Source of the DNA: Candidatus Albibeggiatoa sp. nov. BB20
GTDB lineage: Bacteria; Pseudomonadota; Gammaproteobacteria; Beggiatoales; Beggiatoaceae
Direction: 5' to 3'
DNA: 27,052 nucleotides
NCBI GenBank assembly: GCA_016744725.1
Contig: JADGDW010000044.1
Coordinates: forward strand, 1-27,052
The position numbers and the translations under genes were made by a program. The stretch's first letter is position 1. Each line of letters opens with the position of its first letter. Positions 24,901 through 27,052 of this stretch are shown here, in pieces. The notes below the pieces were generated by a model that was given only the letters and a program-made list of their open reading frames with translations, ran no database searches and was not told where the DNA came from.

Positions 24901-25648
24901 TGTTGAAAATGGAGAACAAGCCGTATCTATCTGTGAAACAAGTCAATTTGATATGATATTGATGGATATTCGGATGCCAGTAATGGATGGGGTTCAAGCA
25001 ACAATATTAATTCGAGAAATGGAGTTAAAAACACGGCAGCGCACCCCGATTGTGGCATTGACGGCAAATACGATGCCTCATGATTTGAAACGCTATGCTG
25101 CCAGTGGAATTGATGATTGTATTGCTAAACCTGTGAAATTAGAGACGGTCAAATCTGCTTTACAACGCTTTTTAAATTATACGCCGACATTGGTACGAAG
25201 TTCGAGACTTGAGCAAAGAAAGCTAGATTCCAGTATGGAAGCGATGTCTGAGGTTGAGTCTGATGTTATTATTGGGAATAAGGCTGCTAGAAGTTTGCCT
25301 ATTTTTAACGCTGACCAAGCAAAACGTATTTCAATTGGTAATTTATCTATTTTACAAAGAATTGTGAATAAATATCGAGAAGATACACCAAAACAAATTG
25401 CAAAATTAGAACAAGCCATTGGCAATAATGATACTGCAACAGTAGAACGAGCGGCACATTCAATCAAAGGCAGTTCGCGTAGTATTGGTGCAATGCGTTT
25501 GGGACAAGCTGCGTTTCAATTAGAACGATTAACAAAAGATACAGAGCTAACAGATTTATTGCCTAATGTTAGCCAATTACAAAATGAATTTAGTGCATTA
25601 TTGGCAGAATGGGATAAAACCGACTGGGAACATATCGTAGAGGGCTAA
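21929..25648 (+). CDS. Cytosolic hybrid sensor histidine kinase, PAS3-HisKA-HATPase-Rec3-HPt
   Basis: 1239 aa with no membrane segment. Three PAS domains occupy about 13-118, 132-247 and 258-374, the last two each ending in a DITERKQ motif. HisKA has the phospho-accepting His405 in NMSHEIRTPMNG. HATPase_c has Asn522 in the N box, DTGIG (554-558) and GGTGLGLA (583-590). Three receivers follow: Asp699 with Lys753, Asp853 with Lys913, and Asp1013 with Lys1067, each with its acidic pair. A C-terminal HPt has His1177 in AAHSIKGSSR. All phosphotransfer residues are present, so a complete His-Asp-His relay inside one protein is plausible. No DNA-binding output domain or response regulator gene is adjacent. 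No Shine-Dalgarno precedes the ATG, and TATAAA (21918-21923) lies immediately upstream. ATG 21962 is an alternative start. Confidence 0.93.
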   Translation: MSTLAIQSAVVMQTKLIGIGLISAQQKWLTINSKLCDILGYSHDTLLDLDWLSIIEPQSYAQHRMAIQQLWNAEIQQYQAEFVLLSKQGFSVPATLDFHLHQSESGQHQLYCFVQDNRTQEQLNQALKQSEERFQRYFEIPLVGIALFSPERGWIDANEKFCEMMGYDDLDDLQSVSWVTLSHPDDLEHDIEYFNNVVSGMVNDYNMDKRFICKDNSWMYASVSIRCIRKLNHQVDFFFVLVQDITERKQFEMALRTSEKRYRTIFNCAAVAIALMDKEGRYLQFNSTWSEMLGYNNQEILSKCNFDVTYSDDIPATERYISQLINAEVDICRLEKRFVSKTGQLIWGDVTASVTRGETGEVEGIVGIIVDITERKQTEEQLIRAKDAAEAATRAKSEFLANMSHEIRTPMNGVVGMTELLINTRLDNKQREYAETISHSTDALQTLINDILDFSKIEAGKLTLEPIDFDLENAILEIARLLSITAESKGFELIVRYAPEAPRYITADAGRIRQILTNLIGNALKFTERGHVLVDIECLTKVEDTAYMNFQIQDTGIGIAEDKLATIFDKFTQADTSTTRRFGGTGLGLAISHQLVKMMGGEIQVISQERIGSTFTFQLPLPIATMPAEYHTPPPVPLNILHNTHVLIVDDNTINLKVLTEQLETVHIRCHAVDSAEKAMIALRAAKRAGDPFWLAVLDYLMPNMDGETLAKLIKQDVQLQDTTLMLLSSAGYQHSENIQHLHGVGFSAHLIKPLPKLQLQRTLARLRLVFESKEQLTYLITMEQTPSPSPSTPVKNMRRFDLNVLLVEDNDVNRVVAFNMLEKLGCKVSTAINGLEALKMLDQDLFDVIFMDVQMPEMDGFEATHKIRAQEQLQHKHGMIVKPANIVAMTASAMRGDAERCLNSGMNDYIAKPINLSRIISILEIYSKKSETSPPLINKRLKQVEILHDTQEQLIEDNNMQKKILLVEDNQVNAMVASKFLETLDCDVSIVENGEQAVSICETSQFDMILMDIRMPVMDGVQATILIREMELKTRQRTPIVALTANTMPHDLKRYAASGIDDCIAKPVKLETVKSALQRFLNYTPTLVRSSRLEQRKLDSSMEAMSEVESDVIIGNKAARSLPIFNADQAKRISIGNLSILQRIVNKYREDTPKQIAKLEQAIGNNDTATVERAAHSIKGSSRSIGAMRLGQAAFQLERLTKDTELTDLLPNVSQLQNEFSALLAEWDKTDWEHIVEG

Positions 25649-25809
25649 GTTTGAATCTAGGTAGGATTATTGATTAAAAGCTGTGACCCCTTATATAGCT
25701 TTGTGAAATTTAGATAAAGAGATACTTGAATCTATTAAAGAATAAATGATTTGTAATACTTAGATATTTGATTGTTTTACAGAAAAGATACAATCTATAA
25801 ATATATTTG

Positions 25810-25959
25810 ATGGAGAGAATAGTAGATTCTGAGCTAGATAATATCATTAGTGATATGAGGATGGGATATATCATGTTGCGGCTAGGAATTGAAATATTAA
25901 AACACTCGTTTCCCAGCGTGGACAACAGCGAACAACTATACAAGTTGCTCACTGTTTAA
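25810..25959 (+). CDS. Possible small ORF, 49 aa, function unknown
   Basis: ATG at 25810 opens a 49-codon frame (MERIVDSELDNIISDMRMGY, then IMLRLGIEILKHS) that looks helical and amphipathic in its first 32 residues. There is no ribosome site, a stop lies four codons upstream, and the last third overlaps a hairpin that belongs with the converging cytochrome gene. It may be the tail of a decayed gene or chance. Low confidence. Confidence 0.2.
   Translation: MERIVDSELDNIISDMRMGYIMLRLGIEILKHSFPSVDNSEQLYKLLTV
25924..25956 (-). terminator. 14-bp hairpin after the cytochrome c gene
   Basis: AACAGCGAACAACT (25924-25937) pairs with AGTTGCTCACTGTT (25943-25956) around a 5-nt loop. On the minus-strand transcript all 14 pairs form, two of them G-U. 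It lies 11 nt after the cytochrome stop. The following sequence is not U-rich, so it could stabilise the mRNA end rather than terminate strongly. Confidence 0.55.
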
Positions 25960-25967
25960 GATGCTTA

Positions 25968-26852
25968 TTATAAAGATAAAATCCAAGCAGTTAATGCTTT
26001 TGCATCATCATCTGTTACTGTTGGGTTAGGAGGCATAGGAATTTGTCCCCAGATACCAACCCCACCTTTTAAGATTCTTTCAACTAATATCGTCGCTTCA
26101 GCCGTACCTGTATATTTCGCTGCCACGTCTTTATAGGATGGTCCTACTACTTTCATCTCAATTTGATGACAGGTCATACAGATATAACCTTTTTCAGACA
26201 TTAATCCAGTCGCTTGTTCGGTTGTTAAAACGGCTGCATCAGTTGCTGCTGGAGCTTCTTCAGCCACAGGTGCAGCTTCTTTTTCCTCAACGATTGGAGC
26301 TGCTGCTTCTGGAGCGGCTTCCGCTGCGCCTAAGCCTAAAACCCAAGCCACGATGTCAGTCATGTGCTCATCAGAAACCGTTGGGTTAGGTGGCATCGGT
26401 ATTGCGCCCCAAGTGCCTGAACCGCCTGCTTTAATTTTATCAGCTAATATTGCTGCTGCATTACCATCAGCTTGATATTTTTGACCCACTTCACGATAAG
26501 AAGGGCCTACTAATTTAGTATCAATTTGATGACAGCCTAAACAGGCATAGCCACTGTCTTTAATAAGCGAAATAATGCGCTGGTCTTCAGGAGACATATC
26601 GCTTGCACCTGTATCAACGACTTCAGCGACCTGCATTGCTTCCCCAACATTCACACTACCCATGGGTTGTAAACGTAATTCAATGGATTTTTGCTCGAAT
26701 TCAGGTACTCCATTCTGAGCGATACTGTTACCGAAGTCAGCACCTAATTTATCCACTAGTAAGTAGGTAATACCACCAAGTATTAAAACACTCGGTATAA
26801 CCATCCACCATATTAATTGGTTTCTTGCACGAATAGAATCATTTTGACTCAT
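25968..26852 (-). CDS. Membrane-anchored dihaem cytochrome c
   Basis: 294 aa. An uncleaved N-terminal membrane helix (about 13-34) anchors the protein, followed by two homologous class I cytochrome c domains. Haem sites are CLGCH (104-108) and CMTCH (225-229). The methionine axial ligands are probably Met153 and Met273, both in IPMPPNPTV. An Ala/Pro/Glu-rich flexible linker (about 175-207) joins the domains. Each domain keeps CHQI..K.VGPSY and closes with a WVLGL/WILSL helix, the pattern of cytochrome c5/c551-like electron carriers. It would move electrons in the periplasm, perhaps to a terminal oxidase or from sulfur oxidation enzymes (inference; no partner is in the window). A strong AAAGGGGAA ribosome site precedes the ATG, and an extended -10 promoter lies about 60 nt upstream. 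Confidence 0.92.
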   Translation of the reverse strand: MSQNDSIRARNQLIWWMVIPSVLILGGITYLLVDKLGADFGNSIAQNGVPEFEQKSIELRLQPMGSVNVGEAMQVAEVVDTGASDMSPEDQRIISLIKDSGYACLGCHQIDTKLVGPSYREVGQKYQADGNAAAILADKIKAGGSGTWGAIPMPPNPTVSDEHMTDIVAWVLGLGAAEAAPEAAAPIVEEKEAAPVAEEAPAATDAAVLTTEQATGLMSEKGYICMTCHQIEMKVVGPSYKDVAAKYTGTAEATILVERILKGGVGIWGQIPMPPNPTVTDDDAKALTAWILSL

Positions 26853-26912
26853 TGAACATTCCCCTTTGTGATTATTTTAACTCTAGGAAAAGATGAAAAA
26901 TCTAAGTTTCGC

Positions 26913-26921
26913 AGTATAGCA
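26913..26921 (-). promoter_or_regulatory. Extended -10 promoter of the cytochrome c gene
   Basis: On the minus strand the sequence reads TGCTATACT, an extended -10 element with five of six matches to TATAAT. No good -35 is found at normal spacing, which extended -10 promoters tolerate. It would give a leader of about 54 nt containing the strong ribosome site. Confidence 0.45.
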
Positions 26922-27011
26922 TAGGAAAATATCAGGTTGCGACAAAATATCAGCCTTTGCTACTATTACACACAATTTTATAGTTTAAATTGAATTTAAC
27001 TAAATTAACTT

Positions 27012-27024
27012 TATGATTATCATA
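27012..27024. promoter_or_regulatory. 6-1-6 palindrome, possible Fur-like operator
   Basis: TATGATTATCATA is a perfect 6-1-6 inverted repeat in an AT-rich edge region. It resembles half of a Fur-type GATAAT/ATTATC site only loosely. Its target gene would be outside the window. Confidence 0.22.
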
Positions 27025-27052
27025 TTATTTAAATATGTTGATTATGATATAT

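Larger units (their letters stand above)
25649..25967. other. 319-nt intergenic region between hybrid kinase and cytochrome c
   Basis: No recognised gene. It contains a 49-codon plus-strand frame (25810-25959, listed separately), a remnant-like CTCGTTTCCCAGCGTGG string near 25907-25923, and a strong hairpin at 25924-25956. A minus-strand frame of 80 codons (25710-25952) is AT-rich and featureless and is not considered real. Confidence 0.5.
26853..27052. other. AT-rich intergenic region at window end
   Basis: No gene seen. It holds the candidate cytochrome promoter and an AT-rich palindrome (27012-27024), both listed separately. A gene beyond the window may be regulated from here. Confidence 0.5.

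Noticed and set aside
25907..25923. String resembling half of a widespread CGTTCCCACGC...GCGTGGGAACG repeat
   Set aside because: Only a partial, altered arm is present and no second copy occurs in the window.
25710..25952. 80-codon minus-strand frame after the kinase
   Set aside because: AT-driven composition, no ribosome site, no recognisable motif, and it overlaps the cytochrome 3' hairpin.

Overview
The window looks like a chromosomal stretch of an AT-rich gammaproteobacterium. The protein families (NfeD, RimO/PrmC, short-form SerA with SerC, MetZ, UbiC, type I-beta DAHP synthase, RraA, large cytosolic hybrid kinases, membrane-anchored dihaem cytochrome c) and the abundance of TPR, Excalibur and beta-helix proteins fit the Thiotrichales/Beggiatoa group of sulfur oxidisers. 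That placement is inference, since no rRNA or other phylogenetic marker is present.

Layout: (1) 0.3-3.0 kb, plus strand: NfeD-type membrane serine protease abutting a TonB-like protein, then a stand-alone Roadblock/LC7 protein with its own promoter. (2) 3.1-5.4 kb, minus strand: rimO then prmC, both modifying the translation apparatus, separated by a strong inverted repeat. (3) 5.4-8.7 kb, the accessory part: a secreted lipoprotein nuclease ending in two Excalibur modules, then a gene-poor stretch with the scar of a type II toxin-antitoxin pair fused head-on to a Uma2 (DUF820) remnant, then a secreted Cys-rich Excalibur protein with four Cx6CG repeats. (4) 8.7-12.0 kb, plus strand: a large secreted parallel beta-helix protein with ubiC (chorismate lyase) 2 nt behind it. 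(5) 12.2-15.9 kb: serC-serA on the minus strand, divergent from metZ. (6) 16.0-19.8 kb: TPR/glycosyltransferase-like gene divergent from DAHP synthase, which converges on rraA. (7) 19.9-25.6 kb: cNMP/CBS/DUF294 signalling protein divergent from a PAS-PAS-PAS-HisKA-HATPase-Rec-Rec-Rec-HPt hybrid kinase. (8) 26.0-26.9 kb: membrane-anchored dihaem cytochrome c.

Much of the window is core metabolism: serine (serA, serC), methionine/homocysteine (metZ), chorismate supply (DAHP synthase) and chorismate use for ubiquinone (ubiC). The least ordinary items are a 67-bp MITE-like repeat (TATAGTC...GACTATA ends around an AGGACT-n-AGTCCT palindrome; two good copies, two decayed relatives), the toxin-antitoxin/Uma2 scar at 7.1-7.5 kb, and the two Excalibur-bearing secreted proteins flanking it. 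I did not find a complete new defence system, CRISPR array, intact insertion sequence, tRNA or rRNA. Two starts were moved from the longest possible reading frame: DAHP synthase to 18081 and the DUF294 protein to a TTG at 21714.
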